Below the pieces are notes generated by a model. That model made no database searches. It had not been told where the DNA came from and saw only the letters and a program-made list of their open reading frames with translations. From assembly GCF_011089895.1 (NCBI RefSeq), contig NZ_JAANAT010000004.1, positions 372,001-436,000 on the forward strand: a stretch of DNA of 64,000 bases. The letters run 5' to 3'. Positions 52,172 to 61,478 of the stretch are shown in pieces; the first letter of the stretch is position 1, and the number at the start of each line of letters is the position of its first letter. Origin of the DNA: Mucilaginibacter inviolabilis. GTDB lineage: Bacteria > Bacteroidota > Bacteroidia > Sphingobacteriales > Sphingobacteriaceae. The position numbers and the translations under genes are program-made.

Positions 52172-53200
52172 ATGAAATTAAATTTAAAACGCCCTCTTGC
52201 TTTTTTCGACCTCGAAACAACCGGTACCAATATTGGTTCGGATCGGATAGTTGAAATTTCTGTAATAAAACTAAATCCGGATGGTAGCGAGGAGGTAAAA
52301 ACCTGGCGTGTTAATCCGGGTATGCCTATTCCTTTAGAGTCATCATTGGTGCATGGTATCTATGATGAACATATCAAGGATGAGTTGCTGTTTAAAGAGA
52401 TAGGGCAGGCGGTAGCAGAATTTATTGGCGAAAGCGATTTGGCCGGTTACAATTCTAACAAGTTTGATATACCCATGCTCATGGAGGAGTTTTTGCGCGC
52501 GGGAGTATCATTTAACCTGGACGAACGTCATTTTGTGGATGTACAAAATATATTTCACCAGATGGAGCAGCGTACATTGAAAGCAGCTTATCAGTTTTAC
52601 TGTCATAAGACTATTGAAAATGCTCATTCTGCCGAAGCAGATACCCGTGCCACCATGGAGGTATTATTGGCACAAATAGAGCGTTACGAAAATGTACAAT
52701 GGGAAGATAAAAAAGGAAATATCAGCATCCCTGTTGTGGGTGATGTAGAGGCGCTTCATAACTTTACCAATTTGAGCAAACCGGTTGATTTTGCCGGTCG
52801 TATGGTTTTTAACGAACAAGGCGAAGAACTGATTAACTTTGGTAAACATAAAGGCAAGCGAGTGGAGGATGTATTTAATGTAGAACCAAGCTACTACTCC
52901 TGGATGATGCAGGGTGATTTTCCGCTATATACCAAACGTAAACTGGAAGAAATATACACCCGTTGGAATAGTAAAAAAGCAGCGGAGCGTCAGGCTAAAG
53001 CAGCTTCACAGCCCAAGCCAGAACAACAAAGCCCCAAAACGGATGCTCCAAAAGCAGATTACCCCAAGAAAGAATTTACCAAACCCGATCATACCCGGAC
53101 ACAATATCCGCCCAAACCTTTTAAAAAGAAGGAAGAGCCCGCAAAGCCGGTTGATAACGATATGTTGCAACAATTAGCTTTGAAGTTTAAAAAGGGGTAG
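52172..53200 (+). CDS. DnaQ-like 3'-5' exonuclease with a disordered tail
   Basis: 342 residues. The N-terminal ~170 form a DEDDh exonuclease: D and E in 'AFFDLETTGTN', 'LAGYNSNKFDIPML' with the second aspartate, and 'AHSAEADTRATMEVL' with H and D. A short module at about 222-260 ('INFGKHKGKRVEDVF..EPSYYSWMM') resembles DUF3820/GKHKG domains. The last ~75 residues are lysine/proline-rich and probably disordered. It is like the epsilon proofreading subunit of polymerase III but may work alone. It ends in a strong hairpin. Confidence 0.92.
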   Translation: MKLNLKRPLAFFDLETTGTNIGSDRIVEISVIKLNPDGSEEVKTWRVNPGMPIPLESSLVHGIYDEHIKDELLFKEIGQAVAEFIGESDLAGYNSNKFDIPMLMEEFLRAGVSFNLDERHFVDVQNIFHQMEQRTLKAAYQFYCHKTIENAHSAEADTRATMEVLLAQIERYENVQWEDKKGNISIPVVGDVEALHNFTNLSKPVDFAGRMVFNEQGEELINFGKHKGKRVEDVFNVEPSYYSWMMQGDFPLYTKRKLEEIYTRWNSKKAAERQAKAASQPKPEQQSPKTDAPKADYPKKEFTKPDHTRTQYPPKPFKKKEEPAKPVDNDMLQQLALKFKKG

Positions 53201-53274
53201 ATTGGATTTGAGATACTAGATCTGAGATTTGAGACTGCTTGAAAAATCTCATATAAAGAATATTAAAAAAGCAT

Positions 53275-53317
53275 AGATACAAAAAAGGAATAGCTCGCTG
53301 TTCCTTTTTTTGTATCT
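53275..53317. terminator. Bidirectional terminator between the exonuclease gene and queG
   Basis: AGATACAAAAAAGGAA and TTCCTTTTTTTGTATCT flank a 10-base loop; one T is unpaired. The genes on both sides converge on it. Confidence 0.85.
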
Positions 53318-54252
53318 CATATCTTCTTCAGAAACTCAATATTTCGTTTAAGACCGCTGAATTTGGTGCGTTTTACAGCGGAGTTTTTAAATACTTTTTG
53401 AAAAACATCCTGTGTTATTTCCTGCCAGTCATCCGCTTTTAGATGAAGCAGTTCGGGGTGTGGTTCAAAGGCCGGCTCGTTGTTCAGTATCGAGAACCGG
53501 TTCCAGGGACATACATCCTGGCAAACATCACAGCCAAACATCCAGTTATCCATCTTGCCCTTGAACTCTGCGGGGATTTCATTTTTGAGCTCAATAGTAA
53601 GGTAGGAGATACAACGACTGCCATCAACCACGTATGGGCCAACAATGGCATCAGTAGGGCAGGCATCAATACAATTGGTACAGGTGCCGCAATGATCCAT
53701 CGTGGGAGCTATGTCGTACTCCAGCTCCAGATCAATAATCAATTCAGCCAGAAAAAAGAAGGAGCCTGCTTTTTTATTTAACAGGTTGGAGTTTTTACCT
53801 ATCCAGCCCATACCTGCCTTTTTTGCCCATGCCTTGTCTAAAACTGGTGCCGAATCAACAAATACACGACCGCCAACTTCGCCTATTTTTTCGTTAATGA
53901 TCTGTAAAAGCTGTCTTAATTTATCTTTTATGATGGTATGATAATCAACTCCGTAGGCATATTTTGATATTTTAGGGGCGTTAGGGTCGTTCTGTTTATC
54001 ATTAGTATAGTAATTAATACCTAATGATATAACCGATTTGGCGCCATCAACCAGTAAGCGGGGGTCAAGCCGTTTATCAAAATGATTTTCCATGTATTGC
54101 ATTTCGCCATGCATGTTCTTTTTTAGCCACCACTCTAGCCGGGGAGCTTCATCTTCCAAAAAATCGGCTTTAGAGATGCCACAAAACAGGAAACCAAGCT
54201 TCTGAGCCTCGTTTTTGATCAATTGGCTATATGTTGTCCTGTTTTGCACCAT
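53317..54252 (-). CDS. queG: Epoxyqueuosine reductase
   Basis: 311 residues. QueG reduces epoxyqueuosine to queuosine in tRNA with a cobalamin cofactor and two [4Fe-4S] clusters. Both clusters are seen: 'CGTCTNCIDACPTDAI' and 'CDVCQDVCPWN'. 'SAPVLDKAWAKKAGMGWIGKNSNL' is the conserved cobalamin-domain motif. Shorter than the E. coli enzyme because the C-terminal HEAT repeats are absent, as in other short QueG. A -7 box ends 5 bases before the ATG. Confidence 0.95.
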   Translation of the reverse strand: MVQNRTTYSQLIKNEAQKLGFLFCGISKADFLEDEAPRLEWWLKKNMHGEMQYMENHFDKRLDPRLLVDGAKSVISLGINYYTNDKQNDPNAPKISKYAYGVDYHTIIKDKLRQLLQIINEKIGEVGGRVFVDSAPVLDKAWAKKAGMGWIGKNSNLLNKKAGSFFFLAELIIDLELEYDIAPTMDHCGTCTNCIDACPTDAIVGPYVVDGSRCISYLTIELKNEIPAEFKGKMDNWMFGCDVCQDVCPWNRFSILNNEPAFEPHPELLHLKADDWQEITQDVFQKVFKNSAVKRTKFSGLKRNIEFLKKI

Positions 54253-54257
54253 TGATG

Positions 54258-54265
54258 CAAAGATA
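54258..54265 (-). promoter_or_regulatory. -7 promoter box of queG
   Basis: TATCTTTG on the minus strand (CAAAGATA on the plus strand) matches TAnnTTTG and ends 5 bases before the queG ATG. Transcription would start at or next to the start codon. Confidence 0.5.
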
Positions 54266-54407
54266 GTACAAAATAAAAATTCATAGATCAGGGCTGTTTA
54301 GTAATCTGTTATTAATAAAAAAGCTTTTAGCTATAATATTTTAATAAAAATACTATGTTTTTAATTATTGGTGTGGTATTTGTAACTATTGCTTTAAATA
54401 TTTAAAG

Positions 54408-54773
54408 ATGCTTGAACACATGAATTATTTGCCTACACATGTGTTAGGTATGCATGCAGTTGGTGAGGTAACCATTAACGATTATGAGAAAGCCCTTTTG
54501 CCGTTGCTTCAGGAGCAGGTAAAAAAAACAGGGAAGATCAATTTTTTATTAGTTTTAGAAACTAATATTCAAAACTTTACGGCAGGGGCCTGGTGCGGAA
54601 ACATCGAAATTGGCCTGAAATACTTTCTGCGATGGCACAAACTGGCTATTGTAACCGACCAAAAAGGTGTGCGGGAATTTAGTCACCTGTTTAAATATAT
54701 TATTCCGGGCCAGTATAAAGGCTATCCACTAGAACAGCTGGATGAGGCTGTAAAATGGGTTACCGGAAAGTAG
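54408..54773 (+). CDS. SpoIIAA-like (STAS-type) protein
   Basis: 121 residues, one domain. The pattern 'GEVTINDYEKALLPLLQEQVKKTGKINFLLVL' and 'ALKYFLRWHKLAIVTDQKGVREFSHLFKYIIPGQYKGYPLEQLDEAVKWV' (with 'IGLKYFLRWHK' here) is the SpoIIAA-like/DUF3478 fold, related to STAS domains that bind lipids or partner proteins. No phospho-acceptor site of anti-anti-sigma factors is evident. Convergent with the deacetylase gene, 1 bp apart. Confidence 0.75.
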   Translation: MLEHMNYLPTHVLGMHAVGEVTINDYEKALLPLLQEQVKKTGKINFLLVLETNIQNFTAGAWCGNIEIGLKYFLRWHKLAIVTDQKGVREFSHLFKYIIPGQYKGYPLEQLDEAVKWVTGK

Positions 54774-54774
54774 G

Positions 54775-55602
54775 TTAAAAATCTCGCTGAATATTACTTA
54801 ATAAATTTTTTGCGTTCCAATGCCCGCTGTCGATGATTCTTCTGATGGTCATGAGCGGATCGGCAGGGTAACGTTTGGTAGATAACTGAAAAGCTGCCTT
54901 GAAACCTCTTTTATGTAATTCCGGCAATCCTTCTTTATTCCATAAACCAAAAGGGTACGCAAAATATTGAACAGGCTTGCCTGTTATTTCTTCCAGTTTT
55001 TTAGTGGGTTTATCTAATTGAATTTCCCAATCCTTACCGCTAAGTTTGGTAAATGGGTGATGATCCCAGGTATGGCTGCCTATAATATTGCCTTCGTCGG
55101 ATAGTTGTTTGATCTGTGCTTTGTTCATATAATGCGGCCGACCGATAGATACCGTCATGATGAAATAAACAGCTTTAAAATTGTACTTTTTTAACTCCGG
55201 AGCTGCAATGGTAAACTGATCCAGATCAGTATCATCAAAAGTAAACATGACGGGTTTTGACGGCAGCGGAGCGCCCGTAGTAAGGTAGTCATATAACTGA
55301 TCGGGCAGGATACTGTGGTATCCCTGATCTGCCAGCATTTTAATATGCTCCTTAAATGCTGCTATTTGTACAATATCATCCTTGGCGCTTTTGGAATCTG
55401 TGGAACGCCAGTCACGTATCTGGTGATAGCACAAAACTGGTATCTGTTTCCGCTTCATGATAGCAGCAGTATCAACAGGCGATGTGCTTGTTGATACTGC
55501 TGGTTTTGTAGCCGGTTGTGGGACGGCAACGGCTTTATGTATTGAATTTGACTGGCATGCTATAATACCAGAAGCAAGCAGCAAAAACAGAGATTTTAAC
55601 AT
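54775..55602 (-). CDS. Polysaccharide deacetylase-family lipoprotein (second of pair)
   Basis: 275 residues with a lipobox ('SGIIAC', cysteine about 16) and a short linker rich in Ala/Pro/Thr. The NodB-like domain has 'VMFTFDDTDLDQF' (metal-binding aspartates; TFDDT instead of the common TFDDG) and 'GSHTWDHHPF' with the second and third ligands. It removes acetyl groups from a surface polysaccharide such as poly-N-acetylglucosamine or peptidoglycan. It is a tandem paralogue of the next gene and lacks that gene's insertion near residue 175. Confidence 0.88.
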   Translation of the reverse strand: MLKSLFLLLASGIIACQSNSIHKAVAVPQPATKPAVSTSTSPVDTAAIMKRKQIPVLCYHQIRDWRSTDSKSAKDDIVQIAAFKEHIKMLADQGYHSILPDQLYDYLTTGAPLPSKPVMFTFDDTDLDQFTIAAPELKKYNFKAVYFIMTVSIGRPHYMNKAQIKQLSDEGNIIGSHTWDHHPFTKLSGKDWEIQLDKPTKKLEEITGKPVQYFAYPFGLWNKEGLPELHKRGFKAAFQLSTKRYPADPLMTIRRIIDSGHWNAKNLLSNIQRDF

Positions 55603-55649
55603 GTAGATAAGGTTTGATCAATAAACTAACCCTTTAAGAGGCAGGAGGG

Positions 55650-56540
55650 TTAAAAGCTATTCCTTACGCTGTTACCAAATGTTTTGGTGCTCCAGTAACC
55701 ACTATCTAATATCCTTCTAACGGTCATCAACGGATAATCCGGATCGCGTTTATCAGCCAATTGGAAAGCGATTTTGAAACCTCTTTTTTGGAATTCCGGT
55801 AATACAGGCTTTTTCCAGATACCAAACGGATAGGCGAAATAGTCTATCTTTTTACCGGTAATTTCTTCCAGTTTTTTGGTTGGTTTGTCTATTTGGGTAA
55901 CCCAGTCATCAACCGGGCGGGTGGTTATTTTACCATTTTTGCCGATGATCTTTAACTCAGAATTATGCGAATATTTATCAACCCGGTGATGATCCCAGGT
56001 ATGAGAACCAATCACATTACCTTCGTCTGATAGTTTTTTAACCATATCGGCGGTCATATAATGCGGGCGGCCTATAGATACGGTCATCACAAAATAAACA
56101 GCTTTAAAGCCGTATTTTTTAAGTGTTGGGTTAGCAATGGTGAACTGATCAAGATCGGTATCATCAAAGGTTAACATGATCGGCTTCTTAGGCAAAGGAG
56201 CTCCCGTTGTCAGATAAGCGTATAATTGATCGGGCAAGATGGTATGATAACCACTGTCGGCCAGCATTTTGATATGATCCTTAAAAGCGGCTATTTGTAT
56301 AATGTAATCTTTGGCATTTTTTGAGTCGGTAGCTTTCCAGTCACGTATCTGGTGATAGCAAACTACAGGTACCTGTTTACGCGCCATAATAGCGGCATTA
56401 TCAATTTTACCGCCGGGTGTTGCGACAGGAGTTTCCGCATTTTTATCAGCAGCGGTAGTTGTTTTATCAGTAGGTTTAGATTGGCAGGACATTGCGCCTA
56501 ATGCACAAACAGTTAACCACACAAAAGCTTTTTTTAACAT
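55650..56540 (-). CDS. Polysaccharide deacetylase-family lipoprotein (first of pair)
   Basis: 296 residues with a lipobox ('GAMSC', cysteine about 19). The NodB domain carries 'IMLTFDDTDLDQF' and 'GSHTWDHHRVD'. About 20 extra residues ('SHNSELKIIGKNGKITTRPVDD') after the HxxxH motif set it apart from its tandem paralogue 47 bp downstream; elsewhere the two are very similar. Both start with a near-identical 'RKQ.PV.CYHQIRDW' block after the linker. Presumably one operon. Confidence 0.88.
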   Translation of the reverse strand: MLKKAFVWLTVCALGAMSCQSKPTDKTTTAADKNAETPVATPGGKIDNAAIMARKQVPVVCYHQIRDWKATDSKNAKDYIIQIAAFKDHIKMLADSGYHTILPDQLYAYLTTGAPLPKKPIMLTFDDTDLDQFTIANPTLKKYGFKAVYFVMTVSIGRPHYMTADMVKKLSDEGNVIGSHTWDHHRVDKYSHNSELKIIGKNGKITTRPVDDWVTQIDKPTKKLEEITGKKIDYFAYPFGIWKKPVLPEFQKRGFKIAFQLADKRDPDYPLMTVRRILDSGYWSTKTFGNSVRNSF

Positions 56541-56634
56541 AAGATAGCAATGATTATAGATGAATTATTAACGGCGAAATTAATATTATAAATGTGCAGG
56601 TTTACAATTATATTAACAAATATTCAACCTGAAG

Positions 56635-57810
56635 TTATAAAACTATCCTTTTACCTTCTTTAATGGATCTTTTGGCAGCATCCAATATCTGCATTACGAT
56701 CATGTTGTATTTTAGGGATGACCGGTCATTACGTACTTTGATCGGGTTTTTAAGAGCCGCGGTAAAATAGGGTACAGGGGCGCTTTCTATCACCGAAAGT
56801 GGTGGCGCTTTAAACTCTTTTACGTCATTGTTAATACGTATCTGGACCTTATCCTGATCAAAAGTATGGATATAGCCCTTGGCCCCGAATATTTCCATAT
56901 CCTTGATGCTGAAAGGCCAGTTCCACGATGCCTCGATCATCCCGGTAGCGTTAGGATATTCTACTATGATAGTAGCATCATCCTCTACCTTAGAATATAC
57001 CGATGGTTTGTAATGGCGGGCAATAGCCGTTACCGCAATAGGGCGTTGGCCCTGCATCAGCCAGGTCATCATATCGGCACCGTAGCAGCCAAAATCATTT
57101 AAGGCTCCGGCTCCATTCAACTCAGGGTCTGTAAGCCAGCTTAAAAAATCCTCACTGCAGCCAATTTCCCGTGGCCCCTGATGGCCATCATGAAAAACCA
57201 TTTTGCGGATCACGCCAATACTATCAGTTTTTACCGTATTGTAGGCGCTTTGTACCGACGGGTACCAGGTGGTTTCGTAATTGGTTAGCAGGTTAATATA
57301 GTATTTAAGCGCCAAAAATTCCATACGTTTAGCCTGATCGAGCGTGGCTGCTAAAGGTTTTTCGACCATTACGGATATACCTAGGGGCGCGCAGGTCTCC
57401 ACAATATCAATATGTTTTCCTACTGCATTATAACCCAGTACAATGGTGGGTTTGCGTTTAAGGCACATGGTTTTCAGATCCTCAAAAAATAGGGAATCGG
57501 GCAGGTTATATATTTTACCAAATTTTTGCCACAGCTTTTTATCGGGTTCGGCTATGCCCACAATATTCACGTTTCCGTGGCGGTACTCATTCAATATCAG
57601 GTGTATATGATCATGGTTTAACCCGGCAATACCTACCTTGGTACCGGTAGCCAGGCGACGGGCAGTCAAACTATCTGCCTGGATTTTAGCAAGGGAATCA
57701 GCCTGAGTAGTTTGTGCCCGTGTATTAACCTGATAGATCGTGAAAATAGCAGCAATAGCTAAAAGCATTTTGCTATAAAACCCGAAACTTTGTTTGGTTG
57801 GTGTTCTCAT
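56635..57810 (-). CDS. Exported Gfo/Idh/MocA-family protein
   Basis: 391 residues. The N-terminus (about 1-33) is a Sec-type signal, with no twin-arginine. The Rossmann part starts 'VGIAGLNHDHIHLILNEYRHGNVNIVGIAEPD': the normal G-x-G-x-x-G/A motif is altered. The 'VMVEKPLAATL' lysine motif and the C-terminal beta-sheet with 'GCYGADMMTWLMQG' are kept. The family oxidises or reduces sugars with NAD(P). A protein carried to the periplasm would need a tightly held cofactor. It is upstream of the deacetylase pair, 94 bp away. Confidence 0.85.
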   Translation of the reverse strand: MRTPTKQSFGFYSKMLLAIAAIFTIYQVNTRAQTTQADSLAKIQADSLTARRLATGTKVGIAGLNHDHIHLILNEYRHGNVNIVGIAEPDKKLWQKFGKIYNLPDSLFFEDLKTMCLKRKPTIVLGYNAVGKHIDIVETCAPLGISVMVEKPLAATLDQAKRMEFLALKYYINLLTNYETTWYPSVQSAYNTVKTDSIGVIRKMVFHDGHQGPREIGCSEDFLSWLTDPELNGAGALNDFGCYGADMMTWLMQGQRPIAVTAIARHYKPSVYSKVEDDATIIVEYPNATGMIEASWNWPFSIKDMEIFGAKGYIHTFDQDKVQIRINNDVKEFKAPPLSVIESAPVPYFTAALKNPIKVRNDRSSLKYNMIVMQILDAAKRSIKEGKRIVL

Positions 57811-57838
57811 GGTTTACTATGGTAGATTTGTTGGTTTG

Positions 57839-58861
57839 CTAAAATAGGGATGGATTGCCACCTAGTTTTATTTTACCCAAATGTTTATAAGCGCTTTCTG
57901 TAGCCTCGCGCCCGCGGGCGGTGCGCATCAAAAAGCCCTCCTGTATCAAAAAGGGTTCGTATACTTCCTCAATAGTACCTTCATCTTCGCCAACCGCGGT
58001 AGCAATAGTTTTTAAACCTACCGGGCCTCCTTTAAACTTATCAATAATGGTAACCAATATCTTATTATCCATCTCATCCAAACCGTGTTCATCCACATTG
58101 AGTGCATTCAGGGCGTATTGAGCTATGTCGGTATCAATGTTGCCGGTTCCTTTAATCTGGGCAAAATCGCGTGTTCTGCGTAGCAAAGCATTGGCAATAC
58201 GAGGGGTACCGCGGCTGCGGCGGGCAATTTCATAAGCACCTTCATCCGTAATCGGTGTTTTTAATATAGATGCGGAGCGCAGCACGATGGTAGTAAGCAG
58301 TTTGGCATCATAGTATTCCAGACGCGAATTAATGCCAAACCTGGCCCGTAGTGGCGCCGTAAGCAAGCCTGAACGGGTAGTGGCACCCACCAGGGTAAAC
58401 GGATTAAGCGATATCTGAACGGAACGGGCATTTGGGCCACTCTCCAGCATAATATCTATCTTAAAGTCCTCCATGGCCGAGTATAAATATTCCTCCACCA
58501 GCGGACTTAAACGGTGTATCTCATCAATAAATAGGATGTCGCCGGTTTCCAGATTGGTCAACAGTCCGGCAAGGTCGCCGGGTTTGTCCAGTACAGGGCC
58601 CGAGGTGATCTTGATGCCCACACTCATTTCGTTAGCGATGATGTGCGATAGGGTAGTTTTACCCAATCCCGGGGGGCCATGTAGTAATACGTGGTCAAGC
58701 GCCTCGCCACGCTGGCGGGCTGCCTGTACAAAAACTTTTAAATTGGCTAATATTTTATGCTGACCGGTAAAATCCTCAAATTGCTGCGGACGCAATACCC
58801 GCTCAATATCGCGCTCGGTATTGGTCAATCTTTCTGCTCCGGGGTCAAGATGCTCGTTCAT
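57839..58861 (-). CDS. ruvB: Holliday junction branch migration helicase RuvB
   Basis: 340 residues from the ATG at 58859-58861 (MNEHLDPG); the upstream TTG is less likely. It has Walker A 'LLHGPPGLGKTTLSHIIANEM', Walker B 'LFIDEIHRLSP', the sensor 'LVGATTRSGLLTAPLRARFG' and the C-terminal winged helix ('EVYEPFLIQEGFLMRTARGR'). RuvB drives branch migration with RuvA; neither ruvA nor ruvC is nearby. Confidence 0.97.
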   Translation of the reverse strand: MNEHLDPGAERLTNTERDIERVLRPQQFEDFTGQHKILANLKVFVQAARQRGEALDHVLLHGPPGLGKTTLSHIIANEMSVGIKITSGPVLDKPGDLAGLLTNLETGDILFIDEIHRLSPLVEEYLYSAMEDFKIDIMLESGPNARSVQISLNPFTLVGATTRSGLLTAPLRARFGINSRLEYYDAKLLTTIVLRSASILKTPITDEGAYEIARRSRGTPRIANALLRRTRDFAQIKGTGNIDTDIAQYALNALNVDEHGLDEMDNKILVTIIDKFKGGPVGLKTIATAVGEDEGTIEEVYEPFLIQEGFLMRTARGREATESAYKHLGKIKLGGNPSLF

Positions 58862-58887
58862 TGCCAACGAAATTAGTATTTTTAATT

Positions 58888-59032
58888 AGATATGAGATGT
58901 GAGATATGAGATATGGGACAGATTTTTTACAAAAAACTCAAAATCAATAGTACATCTTTTATCTATATCTAAAAGGAGATCTGCCGGCAATTATCATTTT
59001 GTCTCAAATCTCACATCTAATATCTCACATCT
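58888..59032. repeat. Degenerate intergenic word-repeat palindrome
   Basis: GAGATATGAGATGTGAGATA words at 58888-58919 face TCTCACATCTAATATCTCAC at 59003-59032, with many mismatches. It lies between ruvB and the upstream minus-strand glycosyltransferase gene, whose stop it touches. Confidence 0.65.
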
Positions 59033-59762
59033 ATCCTTCTGGGTACTTCCTGAAAATACTGTTAATCTTCATTTGGATCACCCCAAAAAACGCTTCTTTG
59101 AATATACCTGTCGACATTTTGGAAGTGCCCGCTGTTCTATCGGTAAAGATGATGGGAACTTCAACCAGTTTAAAGCCATGTTTAATACTGGTATATTTCA
59201 TTTCTATCTGGAAGGCATAGCCTACAAATTTGATCTTATCAAGGCGTACGGTTTCCAGCACTTTACGTTTATAACACATAAAACCGGCTGTAGAATCGCG
59301 CACATCAATTCCGGTAATAAACCTTACATATACCGATGCAAAATAGCTCATCAGCACGCGGCTCATGGGCCAGTTTACCACGTTTACACCATTACTATAC
59401 CGTGAACCAATGGCAGCATCGGCACCATCAATACAAGCCTGGCGAAGTTTGAGCAGATCTTCGGGATTATGCGAAAAATCGGCATCCATTTCAAAAATAT
59501 AATCGTAATGACGCGCGATGGCCCATTTAAAGCCATGTATGTAGGCCGTGCCCAGGCCTTGTTTACCTGCCCGCTCTTCTATGAAAAGGCGTTCCGGGTA
59601 AGCGTTCATCAATTCTTTAACGATGAGATTAGTGCCATCAGGCGATCCATCATCAATGATGAGTAAATGAAAATCATGAGGCAGCGAAAATACTTTGCGA
59701 ATCATCCGCTCAATATTTTCCTTTTCATTATAGGTGGGTATTATAACAATGCTATCCGGCAC
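59031..59762 (-). CDS. Polyprenol-phosphate glycosyltransferase (DPM1-like, GT2)
   Basis: 243 residues with a GTG start. A GT2 enzyme like polyprenol monophosphomannose synthase: 'SIVIIPTYNEKENIERMI', 'LLIIDDGSPDGT', 'YIFEMDADFSHNPEDL' (DxD) and 'VGYAFQIEMKYTSIKHGFKLVEVPIIFTDR'. It moves mannose or a related sugar onto a lipid carrier at the inner membrane. No C-terminal membrane helices are present, as in DPM1-type soluble members. Sugar identity is not determinable. Confidence 0.9.
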   Translation of the reverse strand: MPDSIVIIPTYNEKENIERMIRKVFSLPHDFHLLIIDDGSPDGTNLIVKELMNAYPERLFIEERAGKQGLGTAYIHGFKWAIARHYDYIFEMDADFSHNPEDLLKLRQACIDGADAAIGSRYSNGVNVVNWPMSRVLMSYFASVYVRFITGIDVRDSTAGFMCYKRKVLETVRLDKIKFVGYAFQIEMKYTSIKHGFKLVEVPIIFTDRTAGTSKMSTGIFKEAFFGVIQMKINSIFRKYPEG

Positions 59763-59822
59763 TTAAAAAATATCAGGTAAACAAAAGGCAAAAATAATTG
59801 ATTTAAACCCGGTTTTAAAATA

Positions 59823-59863
59823 AATAAAGCAGTTAAATAATATTGTTACTTAACTGCTTTATT
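59823..59863 (-). terminator. Terminator hairpin after the peptide transporter gene
   Basis: AATAAAGCAGTTAA at 59823-59836 and TTAACTGCTTTATT at 59850-59863 are perfectly complementary over 14 bases. It lies just after the stop of the minus-strand transporter gene. Confidence 0.82.
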
Positions 59864-59876
59864 GTATGGTTGAACT

Positions 59877-61364
59877 TTATAAGTTAGTACTATCTGCAAT
59901 AACTTGGTTATCTATATAAGGATCAGTAATATAGTTGCGCTCTTTTAAGCGTGGTGCAACAAAAAGAAACACCAGGATAAATACACCAATAAAAATAACA
60001 AAGAACCATTCATAATTTGCACCTTTAAGATTACGTGTCCACCAGCCACCGTCTTCTATCAGGCCATTAACAAGCGCGGTAATCAAATTACCGAACGATA
60101 CAACCAGGAACCAGATACCGGTCATGGTACTTTTCATTGATTTTGGTGAGTGTGTATAAGCGTATTCCAGACCAGTGATAGATACGAGCACTTCGGCTGC
60201 TGAAAGTATCATAAACGCAAACACTTGCCACCAGATGGTAGGTTTACCGCCATGATCCAGATTGGTGTGTATTATGCCGATTACCACGAATGATAAAGCT
60301 GTTAAAATCAGGCCGACACCAAGTCTTCTCAGCGGGGTTGTTTTTAGACCAATTTTGTCAAACCATGGATATACTATGTAGTTAAAAAATGGAATGAATA
60401 GAAGAAGGAATACCGTATTAACAGTTGATAACTGACCAGGCAGCACTGTGAACGAGGTAAAACCGAGGTTAATTACACGATCCATTCTATCGGCATATAA
60501 GGTCCACTCAGACAAACATTGGTCCCAAACAGCCCAAAATGCCAGTGCAAAAAAGAATACCGCCATAACCCGGTATACTGCCTTCACGCCTTCAACGCGT
60601 TCGGGATCATACGGGCCTTTGGCAACATCAAGTAGGGATTGCCCCGGTTTGCGTTGACTTGAATGCGTTAAGGCATACCAGGTTATAAATACGAGATTAT
60701 TGCGATTAACGCCTTGTGGAGGAACTTTTACGTATTTTTTACGGCCCGAAAAAAATATGATGGTAGCCAGCGCCATCAGCAAGCCGGGGATACCAAAAGC
60801 CCATCTGGGCCCAAAGTGTTCATAAGTCCATGGAATAGCAACGGTTGAAATCATTGAGCCGGCATTGATACTGAAATAGAACCAGCCGTAAACCTTTGAA
60901 AGCAGGTCCTGGTTGGTAGCATCAAACTGATCGCCCACATTAGCAGATACGCATGATTTAATACCGCCGGCGCCAATTGCAACCACAAGTAAGCCTAATT
61001 CAAAGCCTCCAAGACCACCATCGAACATGGCCAGCATTAAATGCCCTAAACAATAGATCATCGATACGTATAATATCAGTTTATATTTGCCGGTAAACCA
61101 GTCGGCTATCATGCCGCCTACAAATGGTAAAGCATAGGCCACCATCACAAATAGGTGATGTAGCTTATTGGCTTTAGCGTTAGCCACATCGTTTAAGGTG
61201 TCGATATGATTGGGATTAAAAAACTGGTTTACCAGAAAAAGTGTCAATACGGAACGCATGCCATAGAAGCTGAAACGTTCTGCGGCTTCGTTGCCGATAA
61301 TATATGGAACGCTCCTGGGGAATCTGGATTTTGTGGTAGCCTTTGCGGCTGGGCTTTCTTGCAT
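59877..61364 (-). CDS. Proton-dependent oligopeptide (POT) transporter
   Basis: 495 residues and about 14 membrane helices. The POT signature ExxER is in helix 1 as 'NEAAERFSFYGMRSVL', and 'GTGGIK'-like 'AIGAGGIKSCVSANVGDQF' with 'FYFSINAGSMIS' follows, as in other POT members. It imports di- and tripeptides with protons and could take up products of the S9 peptidases encoded about 15 kb away. Single gene with its own terminator. Confidence 0.94.
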   Translation of the reverse strand: MQESPAAKATTKSRFPRSVPYIIGNEAAERFSFYGMRSVLTLFLVNQFFNPNHIDTLNDVANAKANKLHHLFVMVAYALPFVGGMIADWFTGKYKLILYVSMIYCLGHLMLAMFDGGLGGFELGLLVVAIGAGGIKSCVSANVGDQFDATNQDLLSKVYGWFYFSINAGSMISTVAIPWTYEHFGPRWAFGIPGLLMALATIIFFSGRKKYVKVPPQGVNRNNLVFITWYALTHSSQRKPGQSLLDVAKGPYDPERVEGVKAVYRVMAVFFFALAFWAVWDQCLSEWTLYADRMDRVINLGFTSFTVLPGQLSTVNTVFLLLFIPFFNYIVYPWFDKIGLKTTPLRRLGVGLILTALSFVVIGIIHTNLDHGGKPTIWWQVFAFMILSAAEVLVSITGLEYAYTHSPKSMKSTMTGIWFLVVSFGNLITALVNGLIEDGGWWTRNLKGANYEWFFVIFIGVFILVFLFVAPRLKERNYITDPYIDNQVIADSTNL

Positions 61365-61478
61365 TATTAAATTTTGTTAAAAATAGTATAATTCTTGTAA
61401 TTCAGTGTCTTATACCAAAGGTGTTACAAATTATAAGTTTATTATTTTGATGTATTAATTATTTGCAGGGTGAATATT

